This document shows positions 9,996-18,170 of a DNA stretch of 59,943 nt, piece after piece (within the stretch, counting starts at the first letter, position 1; every line of letters begins with the position of its first letter). The notes below the pieces were generated by a model. The model saw only the letters and a program-made list of their open reading frames with translations. It had not been told where the DNA came from and ran no database searches. This stretch comes from Corallococcus carmarthensis (GTDB lineage: Bacteria > Myxococcota > Myxococcia > Myxococcales > Myxococcaceae). Made by a program: the position numbers and the translations under genes. Where the stretch lies: assembly GCF_003611695.1 (NCBI RefSeq), contig NZ_RAWE01000040.1, forward strand, positions 1 through 59,943, read 5' to 3'.

Positions 9996-10975
9996 GCAGA
10001 TGAACTCGAGGTGATAATTGCCGGAGCCTGGGTCTTCTTGCCAGTCGCATCTGGTGGCGGCACCGGGAAATCGTCACCGAATATCGGAACCAGCAACTCA
10101 CAGGCTTTCGTTGGATCAACCTCTCGTTCCGATGCCTCAAGCGCATTCTTCATCACCCGAAAGCGCTCGATAAGCGCCTCCATATGCTCATCGCTCAACT
10201 TGGCAAACATGTCTTCATATTCAGGTGACGGCTTTTTCGCCACCACCCGTGTCTGCCCAGTTACAAATGAGGCAATCCCCATTAGGGCGGCTCGATCATC
10301 CGGCTTGCCATCCCAACTCATCGTCTTTGCGAGTTGAGCAATCGAGAGCAAAGTAAATGCAAGTCCCGAAGGCTTTGCCTCGGACTCCTCCGGCAATTGA
10401 ACATCATCCCAGCGTTTCAGACATCTAATCACTCGCCGAAGCTGAGTGGTTTGAGTACTTCCTTCGGTATCTACAAAAGTATCTTGGGCATCATCCACAT
10501 ATTTAAGGAGTTTCGGTGGGTCGGCGGCGATCCAACCCTTGGATGAGTGCGCGAGTCGAAACTGCTCAGCCTCGGCGTCGTCCGTCCACCACGCATACGG
10601 CACAAGATCAACGTGGAAGCCCTTAGCGTATCCAACGCGAATACATGGGCCTTTGGATTCGACGTTATCCGTATGGCTCTTGACTGCCTCAAAAACCCAT
10701 TCACGAACCGTAGTCGCATCATACTCTTCCGCATTGAATTTGAACCGCATCCCGACGTCGATGTCGTATTCCTTTTCTCCAATAGGCTTCACGCCAGTGC
10801 GCATGATGTAGCTACCCTGCATCAATCGCAGGAAAGAAGGCCGCTTTGCCTCAGAGAGCGACTTTTCAATTTTCCCAAGAATGATGTCGCGCTTGTCGCG
10901 GAGTTCTTTGTTGGTTTCATAATCAGTGCGAATGGTCTCGTGAAAGCCTTCAAATTGCTTTTGGATATTCGCCAT
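9992..10975 (-). CDS. CBASS CD-NTase (cGAS/DncV-like nucleotidyltransferase)
   Basis: Synthesises the cyclic (oligo)nucleotide alarm signal on phage infection. The nucleotidyltransferase core is plain: GS at 54-55 (LMQGSYIMRTG), the DxD pair Asp71/Asp73 (EKEYDIDVGM) and the third acidic residue Asp123 (HVDLVPYAWW). The 327 residues are typical. The C-terminus ends in small residues (PAIITSSSSA), a flexible tail of the kind Cap2 conjugates in type II systems; the last residue here is Ala rather than the Gly most often drawn. Its start codon is 2 bases after the capV stop and its stop overlaps Cap2, so all four genes form one transcription unit. I cannot assign the clade or the exact product; pairing with a patatin effector is usual for 3',3'-cGAMP-type systems. 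Confidence 0.92.
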   Translation of the reverse strand: MANIQKQFEGFHETIRTDYETNKELRDKRDIILGKIEKSLSEAKRPSFLRLMQGSYIMRTGVKPIGEKEYDIDVGMRFKFNAEEYDATTVREWVFEAVKSHTDNVESKGPCIRVGYAKGFHVDLVPYAWWTDDAEAEQFRLAHSSKGWIAADPPKLLKYVDDAQDTFVDTEGSTQTTQLRRVIRCLKRWDDVQLPEESEAKPSGLAFTLLSIAQLAKTMSWDGKPDDRAALMGIASFVTGQTRVVAKKPSPEYEDMFAKLSDEHMEALIERFRVMKNALEASEREVDPTKACELLVPIFGDDFPVPPPDATGKKTQAPAIITSSSSA

Positions 10976-10977
10976 GA

Positions 10978-12039
10978 CTATTGCCCTCGCGTACTCAATA
11001 AAAACTTCACTCGCCCCCGGAACTCGTTCTGCGAAGCTGCTGTCGTTCCGATTGAGATGAGATCCTGGGTTGCCCCAGCATCGGCAACATCCAGTCCAAG
11101 GTGTGGATAGGTTGGCAGGTCAGAACGAATGTATGCTCCGACCCTTTCGTCGCTGTCCCCTGCTCCGAGCCCTAGCATTACGCGTGTAACTGCCGAATGC
11201 GTAAGCTTCATAGCTGAACCAATAAACAACTCGGCCAAACTAGGTCCCCAACCAAAGATTCCTCGGCTCAACCTATAGCGCTCAAGACGACTGGGTGGCC
11301 TGGTGCGTTCTGCAGTGCTACGTGGGTCGCGGGGCGTAGAGATTGACAAAATCTGAAGCTCTGAAGGACGGCGCCCAAGGTATCCAACGCCCTCTGTGAA
11401 TGCGAGCAGAGTCGGATTGTTCGCATACACCCCTCCGTCAATAAACTGCTCAACGGCACCGGAAGTAGGTGATGCGATGGTAGCAATCGGGAGATACGTC
11501 GGCGCTGCGGAAGTTGCGAGAGCGATGTCACGAACACGGTAGCCGCTATCTCGCGTCAGTTCCGAGGAGTGGTCGGTTTTGAAAATACGCGGTGTTCCAC
11601 TGGTAAGACAGAAGGCGGGAACAACCACGTACTTTCCACGTGCTTTTATGTCCCCCAACGTTGCATCACCGAAAGCCCCCAAGAGGGCCTCTTTTAATTT
11701 AGCATTAGAGTAGCGAGCAAAGAGCAATCCACGCAAAGCACGTAGGGCGCGCGAACCAGGGAACTTATTGCTGAACACCTCTGTGCCCAAGCGCTTGTAG
11801 AGGTCGACGATTTCCGAAGCCGATTTTCCGTGAGCAAGAGCTAGAGCAATGATCCCACCTGTGCTCGTGCCGCAAAAGAGATCGAATTCGTCGGCGATCT
11901 TGATAGCGAAGTGGCGCTCAAGTTCGGCCAGGAAGCTGGCCGTAGCGAGCCCGAGGTAGCCACCTCCGTCAAGGCAGATTGTGCGTAGTGGTTTCGATGA
12001 CGGTACGTTTAACGCGCTGCCGTTGGAATTTAGCCCCAT
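10978..12039 (-). CDS. capV: CapV-like patatin phospholipase effector
   Basis: The cyclic-nucleotide-activated phospholipase that degrades the inner membrane and kills the infected cell. The patatin oxyanion loop DGGGYLG (residues 24-30), nucleophile elbow GTSTG (57-61, Ser59) and catalytic Asp201 in DGG (201-203) are all present. I start at ATG 12039 (353 residues, MGLNSNGSALNVPSS); the open frame extends to 12195, but that extension runs into IS-derived sequence read in another frame, so it is not conserved protein. It is the first gene of the capV-cdn-cap2-cap3 operon. Because an IS5 relic ends only about 70 bases upstream, the promoter is either squeezed into that gap or supplied by insertion-sequence DNA. 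Confidence 0.92.
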   Translation of the reverse strand: MGLNSNGSALNVPSSKPLRTICLDGGGYLGLATASFLAELERHFAIKIADEFDLFCGTSTGGIIALALAHGKSASEIVDLYKRLGTEVFSNKFPGSRALRALRGLLFARYSNAKLKEALLGAFGDATLGDIKARGKYVVVPAFCLTSGTPRIFKTDHSSELTRDSGYRVRDIALATSAAPTYLPIATIASPTSGAVEQFIDGGVYANNPTLLAFTEGVGYLGRRPSELQILSISTPRDPRSTAERTRPPSRLERYRLSRGIFGWGPSLAELFIGSAMKLTHSAVTRVMLGLGAGDSDERVGAYIRSDLPTYPHLGLDVADAGATQDLISIGTTAASQNEFRGRVKFLLSTRGQ

Positions 12040-12109
12040 TTCAGCGAAACAGTAGTGGAGCTGCTCGGCGTGATCAAGATCGAACGTTCGGGGAAAAAGG
12101 ACACCGTCG

Positions 12110-12245
12110 CATTGGGACCTGTGTCGTTTGAAGCGAATGTGGCCAGATGATGATGTCAAGCGCGAGCTGAAGGTTCGACTTGTGTGGGACTTCACGCCTC
12201 TCCCATCTGACCAGCGGTACCATCAGCAGTTGAGCCAGTAATATC
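12110..12245 (-). pseudogene. IS5-family transposase C-terminal remnant upstream of capV
   Basis: Minus-strand translation gives LVRWERREVPHKSNLQLALD then IIIWPHSLQ, which aligns with the end of the neighbouring IS5 transposase (LVRWEKREDTYVAMLHFALG then IITWFHSLL). Only ~35 codons remain. It is a separate, more diverged copy lying between the intact IS5 and capV. Confidence 0.75.
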
Positions 12246-12271
12246 TTCGATTGCCAACCCGTCGTAGCTAA

Positions 12272-13172
12272 GAGCTTATTTCGGTAGGAGCGAGTGGAAC
12301 CACGTGATGATGCCCAGCGCGAAGTGCAGCATCGCGACGTAGGTGTCCTCTCGCTTCTCCCAGCGCACCAGTAATCGGCGGAAGCGGTTGAGCCAGGAGT
12401 GGGTCCGCTCCACCATCCAGCGAGGCGAAGGACGTCGCCGCCGAGACAGCTTGGGGCTTCGCGGTCCGCCTCGTTTGGGAGCTTTGAGCGTGAGGCCATA
12501 CTCCTGGGCCAGTTCACGCACGGGCCTGAAGGCATACCCCAGGTCGACGCACAGCGTTTGCCTACGGCTCCGACTCGGCAAAGGACGTCGGACCGGAATG
12601 GACTCAAGCGTGGCTCGCGCCAGCTTGAAGTCGTTCGTGTTGGCGCCAGCGACCACGAGGCCGAGGGGGACGCCACGCGAGTCGGTCAGCAGGCTTCTCT
12701 TGGTGCCCCGCTTCGCTCTGTCCGTGGGGTTGGGGCCGGTTTTTTCCCCCACCCAGCGGCGCCTTGCCCTGGGTTCCATCCAACGCGAGCCATCTCCAAT
12801 CAATTCTGGCCAGGCCGTAGTAGGCCAGAAGCCCCTGGCGCCAGAATTCGCGGAAGACGCCCGCGGCCAACCACTCCCGGAAGCGTCGATAGGCGGACGA
12901 CGGATGGCACAAGCCGGTGGCCTTCAGCGCGCCCCACTGCATGCCCGTGCGCAACACCAGGAGGATTCCATCCAGGGCCTGCCTGTCGGGCACGCGGGGA
13001 TTGTGACAGCCCAGCGGGTGCTCCGGCCGAGCCGGCAGGAGCGGCTTGATGCGCCGCCACAACTCGTCTGGCACCCGCCAGCCGTCGTCCTTCTTCACGA
13101 CCCCCATGGGCTCGTCCTCCTGCCTCTTCAACCCAGCAGGTGGCCAGCCTTCTTCCCTACCGAAATAGGCTC
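12272..13172 (-). mobile_element. IS5-family insertion sequence (IS427-like)
   Basis: A ~0.9 kb element bounded by near-perfect inverted ends: GAGCTTATTTCGGTAGG starting at 12272, and on the opposite strand GAGCCTATTTCGGTAGG starting at 13172 (one mismatch in 17). Both ends are flanked by TAA (12269-12271 and 13173-13175), which fits the short TA-containing duplication made by this family. It holds a two-frame transposase. The right flank was later used as target by the IS701 element. Confidence 0.85.
12276..13107 (-). CDS. IS5-family transposase, two overlapping frames
   Basis: The upstream frame (ATG at 13107, MGVVKKDDGWRVPDELWRR) encodes the DUF4096-like N-terminal domain (IKPLLPARPEHPLG, LRTGMQWGALK) and reaches DGTQGKAPLGGGKN. 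The downstream frame (12803 to 12276) picks up at GEKTGPNPTDRAKRGTK and carries the DDE catalytic half to LLVRWEKRE and FHSLLPK. The switch point is GGGGGAAAAAAC (minus strand, plus positions 12739-12750), a slippery run. Joining the frames needs a net +1 shift, or loss of one base in the transcript. Such shifts are an established expression strategy in several IS5 groups, but an ordinary indel mutation would look the same. Product: transposition of the element. Confidence 0.8.
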
Positions 13173-13175
13173 TAA

Positions 13176-13193
13176 TCCTACAGCTGTAGTTTG
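13176..13193 (+). repeat. IS701 terminal inverted repeat, left
   Basis: TCCTACAGCTGTAGTTTG. The inner twelve bases CTACAGCTGTAG are themselves a perfect palindrome, so each end could bind a symmetric dimer. Confidence 0.92.
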
Positions 13194-13356
13194 AATCTCG
13201 TCTCCCGGGCTCTGTAATGGCACTGCATGGCGACGGCTTGGTGGTGGCGTCGCCAGCGACTCCACGCCAGGACATGCGCCAGTGGAGTCACCGCACGTTG
13301 CAGAAGCGCTACCAGGAGCCCCCGCACTTCCTGGACGGAGTAGCGGACAAGGGCAG

Positions 13357-14580
13357 TCAGTGAAGGCCGCGCCGGGCGAGAAACGCGCGCATGGGGTTTC
13401 TTCGCGACGGCAGGCCAAGGGATTTTGGGGGCAGGCCCTCCTGGGGTTGCAGGTTCGCCATGGCACGTGCGGCGGCCAGGAGGACATGGGCCACGAGGCA
13501 CAGCGTCATGTGCCGGTGCCAGGCCGTCCAGGTGCGTACCTCGTAGTCCGCCAGGCCCACTTCTCCCTTGGCAGATTCGAAGTCCTCCTCCACGGCCCAC
13601 CGACTGCCTGCGGCCTGCACCAGCGACGCCAGCGAGGCATTGCGCCGGGCATGAGCGATGTAGAAAGCCACCTTGCCGTCCGCGAGGCTTCGGCGAAAGA
13701 GTAGCCAGCGTGACAGTCCCAGGTGCCGGTTGAGCCGCATGCGAGCCCAGTCGTAGAGACGCAGGCCCTTGGTGCCTGTGCCTGCGGAGAGACGTACCCA
13801 GGCTTCCGGACGCACTTCTTCCACCATGTCGCCCGGCTTCACCTGGTAGAAGCCACGCCAGACGTGCGTGTTGGAAGCCACCGCCAGCACGTAGGGCTGG
13901 TGCAAGTCTTCGAGAAATCGCCGCAGCGTGGTGTCGCGGCCGTAGACTTCATCTCCCACCACCCACGCGGGCTTCAGTCCCGCGCCTAGCGCCCGTTGCA
14001 GCATGCCTTGCGCGAGGGCCGGTTTGGACTCGAAGCCCACCTCGTCCGGAATGCCTCCCGCTTCGCGACGAGCACTGTCCTCGGTCCACGGCTCTGGCAG
14101 GTACAGCTCCCGGTCCACCAGTGCATGCCCGCGAGGTGTCACATACGAGAGGAAGACGCCCACCTGCGCGTTCTCCACCTTGCCCGCGGTGCCCGTGTAC
14201 TGGCGCGCCACGCCCACGGACTTCTCTCCCTTCTTCAGGAAGCCCGTCTCGTCCACTGCGAGAATACCGCCTTCGCCCAGTGCCCTGCGTGCGTACTCCA
14301 GCACGTCGTCGCGCACCGCATCCGCGTCCCACTTCGCACGCAGCAGCAGGTGCTGGAAGGCATAGGGCGCTCGATGCCCCGCATCCTCCGAAAGGCCCCA
14401 CATATTCTTGCGCTGCGCCCGCCCCAGGAGTGCCTTCACGTACTCGACTGCGGTGGCATGCGCCTCGCGCCTGCGGAAGTGCGGCTGCAGCCAGGTGCCT
14501 ACCGCCTCCAGCTCCGTCACGAGACGGCCAACCAGCCGGACTTCCGGTGCCTGCGCTTCTGTGGCCGATGGCTGCTGCAT
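13357..14580 (-). CDS. IS701-family transposase
   Basis: A 407-residue DDE transposase with all parts in one frame. The first catalytic Asp is in AVDETGFLKKGEKSVGVARQ, the second in WVVGDEVYGRD, and the Glu region is SRWAVEEDFESAKGEVGL, followed by the helical tail HMTLCLVAHVLLAAARAMA. Length and motif order match IS701 transposases. It fills most of the element between the two perfect inverted repeats. No stop or frameshift is visible, so the element may still be active. Confidence 0.93.
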   Translation of the reverse strand: MQQPSATEAQAPEVRLVGRLVTELEAVGTWLQPHFRRREAHATAVEYVKALLGRAQRKNMWGLSEDAGHRAPYAFQHLLLRAKWDADAVRDDVLEYARRALGEGGILAVDETGFLKKGEKSVGVARQYTGTAGKVENAQVGVFLSYVTPRGHALVDRELYLPEPWTEDSARREAGGIPDEVGFESKPALAQGMLQRALGAGLKPAWVVGDEVYGRDTTLRRFLEDLHQPYVLAVASNTHVWRGFYQVKPGDMVEEVRPEAWVRLSAGTGTKGLRLYDWARMRLNRHLGLSRWLLFRRSLADGKVAFYIAHARRNASLASLVQAAGSRWAVEEDFESAKGEVGLADYEVRTWTAWHRHMTLCLVAHVLLAAARAMANLQPQEGLPPKSLGLPSRRNPMRAFLARRGLH

Positions 14581-14639
14581 GGGAAGTCTCGCTCCTCCCC
14601 CTCTTGTTTCTTCAACAGGAGGAGGACTGCGGGACCTTC

Positions 14640-14657
14640 CAAACTACAGCTGTAGGA
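14640..14657 (-). repeat. IS701 terminal inverted repeat, right
   Basis: Exact inverse complement of the left end (18 of 18), followed by the CTAA target duplication. Confidence 0.92.
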
Positions 14658-14659
14658 CT

Positions 14660-15540
14660 AACAGCTACTAACAAATGCGAGGACAGAGGCGGCGGAGGAG
14701 CATGACGCAGCAGCCGAGGACGAGGAAGCCGAAGTGAACGTCGTCCCTGCGCTCGTCGCGGACTCGAAGTCGGCGCAGCTGGATCTTCCAAGCCAGGTGC
14801 GCTCCACGCCCCCGCGGTAGTGTCCGAGCCTTTCCTTTGGACTCGACGCTCGGGCGCGCGATGCGGGCGGCAATGCCGCGCAGGCGAAGTCCACTGCGGT
14901 TCTTCCTGGAGGCTTAGGCCTTGTCACCGTGGAGTTTCCTCGGGCGAAAGCGGCGCTGCTCCGAAGGCATCCGCACCGAGGGCACGGAGTCGACGAGGGG
15001 GGAAGAGTTCGTGCGTGTCGTGCACGTTGGCTGCCGTCACCGACTCGGTCAGCGGCAGGCCGTGGGCCTCTACGAGAAGATGATGCTTGCTACCCGCCTT
15101 CGCTCTGTCCGTCGGGCTTGGGCCCGTGAGGGCCTCCTTTTTGACGCCCGCACGGACGAGGAGTCGATGGAGGCGCGGGAGAGGTCTACTTTGCCGCGCA
15201 GCCCGAACTCCTCCAGCAGTCGCTTCTGGAGCTTTTCCCACACACCTGCGCGGGTCCACTCCTCCAGCCTGCGCCAAGCCGTCATGCCCGACAAGCCGAA
15301 CTGCTTGCGAGGCAGCACCTCCCACGGGATGCCGCTTCGGAGCACGAAGACGATGGCCTCCAGCGCCGCCGGTCATCCGCCCGAGGACGGCCCAGCTTCC
15401 TCTTGGGCCGAGGTGGAGGAAGCAGCGGCGCCACGCGCTGCCAAAAAGGCGTCGGGAACGAGCTCGCGGACCATGCCACTCGAGCTGGAGACGGCCCTTG
15501 CTACTGGCCAGTCCGGTCCGCACTTTCGTTAGGCGTTGTT
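14660..15540 (-). pseudogene. Decayed IS5-family element
   Basis: Minus-strand fragments in several frames spell an IS5-family transposase in order: VAPLLPPPRPKRKLGRPRADD (about 15420), MLRSGIPWEVLPRKQFGLSG and WRRLEEWTRAGVWEKLQKRL (about 15340-15230), VDLSRASIDSSSVRASK (about 15190), PTDRAKAGSKHHLLVEAHGL (about 15110), TAANVHDTHEL (about 15040), ERLGHYRGGVERT (about 14830), then RVRDERRDDVHFGFLVLGCC (about 14730). At least three frame changes make it non-functional. Its ends look like degenerate inverted repeats: AACAGCTACTAACAAATGCG at 14660 against AACAACGCCTAACGAAAGTG read from 15540. It is a different subtype from the element at 12272. Confidence 0.8.
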
Positions 15541-15656
15541 GACCCGCGTGGCTCTCCACTCGGGACTCCGATTTCATGCAATCGGCGTCGCCACCAGACG
15601 TACGCGGGATTCGACTGACCGTCAGCAGCTCCCATTCATCGAGGCACTTCTTGTCC

Positions 15657-16748
15657 GTGACCCACTTCAACGTGACTTGCCTGGGGCTGCTTGTCAGCCT
15701 CTTCGTCGCTCTTCCTGCGAATGCGGAGGACCGGCCCAGGGAGCAGGTCCATCAGTTCGTAGCCGACTCGCACTTCAATGGCGTCGTCCTGGTCGGGAAA
15801 GGCGGGCGTGCGGAATACGTCGAAGCGTTCGGCGGCATGGACGCGGATGCGAAGAAGCCGCTCCAGCGCACCAGCCGCTTCTTCGTGGGCTCCGTGAGCA
15901 AGTGGCTCACGTCCATCGCCGTTCTGCGCTTGGTCGACGAAGGAAAGCTGGCGCTCGACGAGCCCATCCTCACGTATCTGCCGGAGTACCGCGCGGACAC
16001 AGGGAAGCAGCTCACCCTGCGCCACCTGATCAGCCATGGCAGCGGCCTGCCCAATGGCCTCATTGACGCGGCCAAGAAGGACCCCAGCATCGAAAGTGAA
16101 ACGCGTCCCCAGGCTGAAGCCGTGACGCGGTATGCGAGCGGCGACTTGGCGTTCACGCCTGGCACCCGCTTTGACTACAACCTCTCGAATTGGATTCTCG
16201 TGCAGGCCATCCTGGAGCGCGTCTCCGGGCAGTCCTACGCACAGCTCGTCCAGCGGCTCGTGTTCAAGCCCTTGCGCATGACTGACAGCGGCATCGCGGC
16301 GGGCGAAGCAGGGACCATTCCGAACCTCGCCCTGGGATACCGGTCGCTGGAGCCGAAGGTCGAGCGTCGAGTCTACACCCTGCCGAACTACCTCGTGACC
16401 GCCGGCGGCTTCTACAGCACTGCCGATGACATGCTGCGACTGAACCACGGTGTGCTCTCGGGGAAGCTTCTGTCGCCCGCGTCCAGGAAGGCACTGCTGA
16501 CCATCGAGCGTCCCGAGTCCGCCTACGCCCTGGGCGGCCGCGTCCGGACCTTCGAAGCCAAGGGACTGGCCGCCCAGACCGTCGCGACGAATGACGGGAC
16601 GAGCGGTGCCTATCGCACCGTCTCCTGGCGCGTACTCGACGACGGCCGCACCGTCATCCTCCTGAGCAACCTGCGGCCAGATGACGCGAAGCTCTTCGCC
16701 TTCACGGAATCGCTCCTGGGCCTTCCGAGCGGACAGCGCGAGAACTAA
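15657..16748 (+). CDS. Serine beta-lactamase-like hydrolase
   Basis: A secreted or periplasmic member of the class C beta-lactamase / DD-peptidase fold, acting on a peptide or ester substrate that cannot be named from sequence. The nucleophile motif SxxK is SVSK (FFVGSVSKWLTS) and the Tyr-x-Asn motif is in FDYNLSNW. GTG at 15657 gives a compact signal peptide (THFNVTCLGLLVSLFVALPANA, cleaved before ED); the open frame reaches back to ATG 15576, but that gives an over-long, signal-unlike leader beginning close to the IS5 relic, so the native 5' end may have been disturbed. It is followed 2 bases later by a second gene of the same family. A dead copy of its 3' end lies at 7589-7765. Confidence 0.88.
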   Translation: MTHFNVTCLGLLVSLFVALPANAEDRPREQVHQFVADSHFNGVVLVGKGGRAEYVEAFGGMDADAKKPLQRTSRFFVGSVSKWLTSIAVLRLVDEGKLALDEPILTYLPEYRADTGKQLTLRHLISHGSGLPNGLIDAAKKDPSIESETRPQAEAVTRYASGDLAFTPGTRFDYNLSNWILVQAILERVSGQSYAQLVQRLVFKPLRMTDSGIAAGEAGTIPNLALGYRSLEPKVERRVYTLPNYLVTAGGFYSTADDMLRLNHGVLSGKLLSPASRKALLTIERPESAYALGGRVRTFEAKGLAAQTVATNDGTSGAYRTVSWRVLDDGRTVILLSNLRPDDAKLFAFTESLLGLPSGQREN

Positions 16749-16750
16749 TC

Positions 16751-18136
16751 ATGAACATTCAACGATGGGGCCTGCTGGTTCTCCTGGGATGGACGCAGCT
16801 GGCCTGGGGCGCGCCCGACAAGGTGGATGCGTTCCTTCGCGCGGAGATGGCTCGCAATCACATCCCTGGTGCCGCGGTCGCGGTGGTTCGTGATGGCAAG
16901 GTCATCAAGCTCGCGTCCTACGGCACGGCGAACCTGGAATGGAAAGCTCCCGCGAGTCCTCGCACGGCGTTCCAAATTGCCTCTGGAACCAAGATGTTCA
17001 CGGCGGTGCTGCTGATGGACCTCGTGGGCCAGGGCAAGCTCAAGCTCGATGACCGCATCTGCCAATACCTCGCGGACTGTCCTGCTGCATGGAAGGACAT
17101 CACGGTCCTTCAGCTCGCGAGCCACACCTCAGGGATGAAGCCCGGGCCAGTGAACGCCGACGTCTCCAGCGTCGCGGTCGCCGTCGACGCGGCGAAGAAG
17201 GTCCCGCTCGCCGCAGCACCAGGCGAGAAAGCCGCTTATGGGTCTGACGACTTCGTCCTCCTCACCCACATCCTGGAGAAGGTGGGCGGTGCGCCCTACC
17301 AACAGCTCCTGCGCGACCACATCTTCACGCCCCTGGGCATGCCGAACAGCGGCTTCGACCAGGCCACTCTCACTGAGGAGGACATTGTCCTGACCAGTGA
17401 CGTGGTCCCTGAACGGTCGGCGACCTATCAGTGGCGCACCGACCACCAGCAGCAATACTGGTTCGTGTACCCGCATTACACGCTGGCGGCCGGTGGCCTG
17501 TTCTCCACTGTGACGGACATGTCCAGGTTCGTTGCCGCAATGATGAGCGACAAGCTTCTGAAGCCAGAACTGCGCTCCGCCATGTGGACGCCGCCCGTGC
17601 TCAAGAACGGCAAGCCCAGCAGCTTCGCGGTGGGCTGGACCGTGGGCCGTTATCGGGGACGCCCCGAAGTGGGCCACAGCGGCGGTCCGGCACTCTCCGA
17701 CACGGTCTACTACCCGGATGACAAGCTGGCCGTGGTGGTGCTGACGAATCAGCGGAAGCTGGTCCCTACCCTCGCCCACGGTGTGGCGAATTTCTACCTG
17801 TCGCCCCCGCCCTTCCTGAACGAGCCCGGCATCCCCGACGCTACGCCCGAGCGGACGCAGTCCTTGAAACAGCTCCTGCCCGCACTGATCCAGGGCAAGG
17901 CGGAAGCCCGTCACTTCACCGGGACCGCGAAGGACGAGCTCGCGGACTTGAACGAGTGGTTCCGCATGAAGCTCGGCGGAATGCCTCCGCTGAGCCGCTG
18001 GATTCTCCTGGAGGACTCCACGGACCACCTGTCACGGACCTACCGTGCCGTGTTCGGCAAGGACGTGACGCAGCGATGGAAGGTCCGCTTCGATTCGGCG
18101 GGGTTGCTCTCGGAACTCGACGTGGCGGACGAATAG
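16751..18136 (+). CDS. Serine beta-lactamase-like hydrolase, tandem paralogue
   Basis: A second exported beta-lactamase-fold hydrolase. It has a clear signal peptide (MNIQRWGLLVLLGWTQLAWG, cleaved before APDK), SxxK as SGTK (FQIASGTKMFTAVL), a Tyr-containing second motif in EKAAYGSDDFVLL where the usual Asn is replaced, and a late HSGGPALSDTVYY segment in the position of the KTG/HxG motif. After about residue 345 it has an additional ~115-residue C-terminal domain that the first gene lacks. Start ATG 16751 is 2 bases after the preceding stop, so the two are co-transcribed. Family members include esterases, amidases and peptidases, and antibiotic resistance should not be assumed. Confidence 0.88.
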   Translation: MNIQRWGLLVLLGWTQLAWGAPDKVDAFLRAEMARNHIPGAAVAVVRDGKVIKLASYGTANLEWKAPASPRTAFQIASGTKMFTAVLLMDLVGQGKLKLDDRICQYLADCPAAWKDITVLQLASHTSGMKPGPVNADVSSVAVAVDAAKKVPLAAAPGEKAAYGSDDFVLLTHILEKVGGAPYQQLLRDHIFTPLGMPNSGFDQATLTEEDIVLTSDVVPERSATYQWRTDHQQQYWFVYPHYTLAAGGLFSTVTDMSRFVAAMMSDKLLKPELRSAMWTPPVLKNGKPSSFAVGWTVGRYRGRPEVGHSGGPALSDTVYYPDDKLAVVVLTNQRKLVPTLAHGVANFYLSPPPFLNEPGIPDATPERTQSLKQLLPALIQGKAEARHFTGTAKDELADLNEWFRMKLGGMPPLSRWILLEDSTDHLSRTYRAVFGKDVTQRWKVRFDSAGLLSELDVADE

Positions 18137-18170
18137 GCCGCGCCCGACCACTCCCCGCCCCACCCATGCC

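Larger units (their letters stand above)
13176..14657 (-). mobile_element. IS701-family insertion sequence, complete
   Basis: An intact 1482-bp element. The ends are perfect 18-bp inverted repeats (TCCTACAGCTGTAGTTTG at 13176-13193, its exact complement at 14640-14657). Both sides carry the 4-base direct repeat CTAA (13172-13175 and 14658-14661), which matches the YTAR target duplication known for IS701. The left CTAA consists of the last base of the neighbouring IS5 plus that element's TAA flank, so this element inserted exactly at the IS5 border and is the younger of the two. It holds one intact transposase. Confidence 0.93.

Noticed and set aside
12040-12195. Extending capV by 52 residues to the upstream ATG at 12195
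   Set aside because: The segment overlaps IS5-derived sequence read in another frame, and the patatin domain begins shortly after Met at 12039.
16751-18136. Calling the tandem hydrolases antibiotic-resistance beta-lactamases
   Set aside because: The fold includes esterases and peptidases, and neither gene shows a signature specific for a known resistance enzyme.
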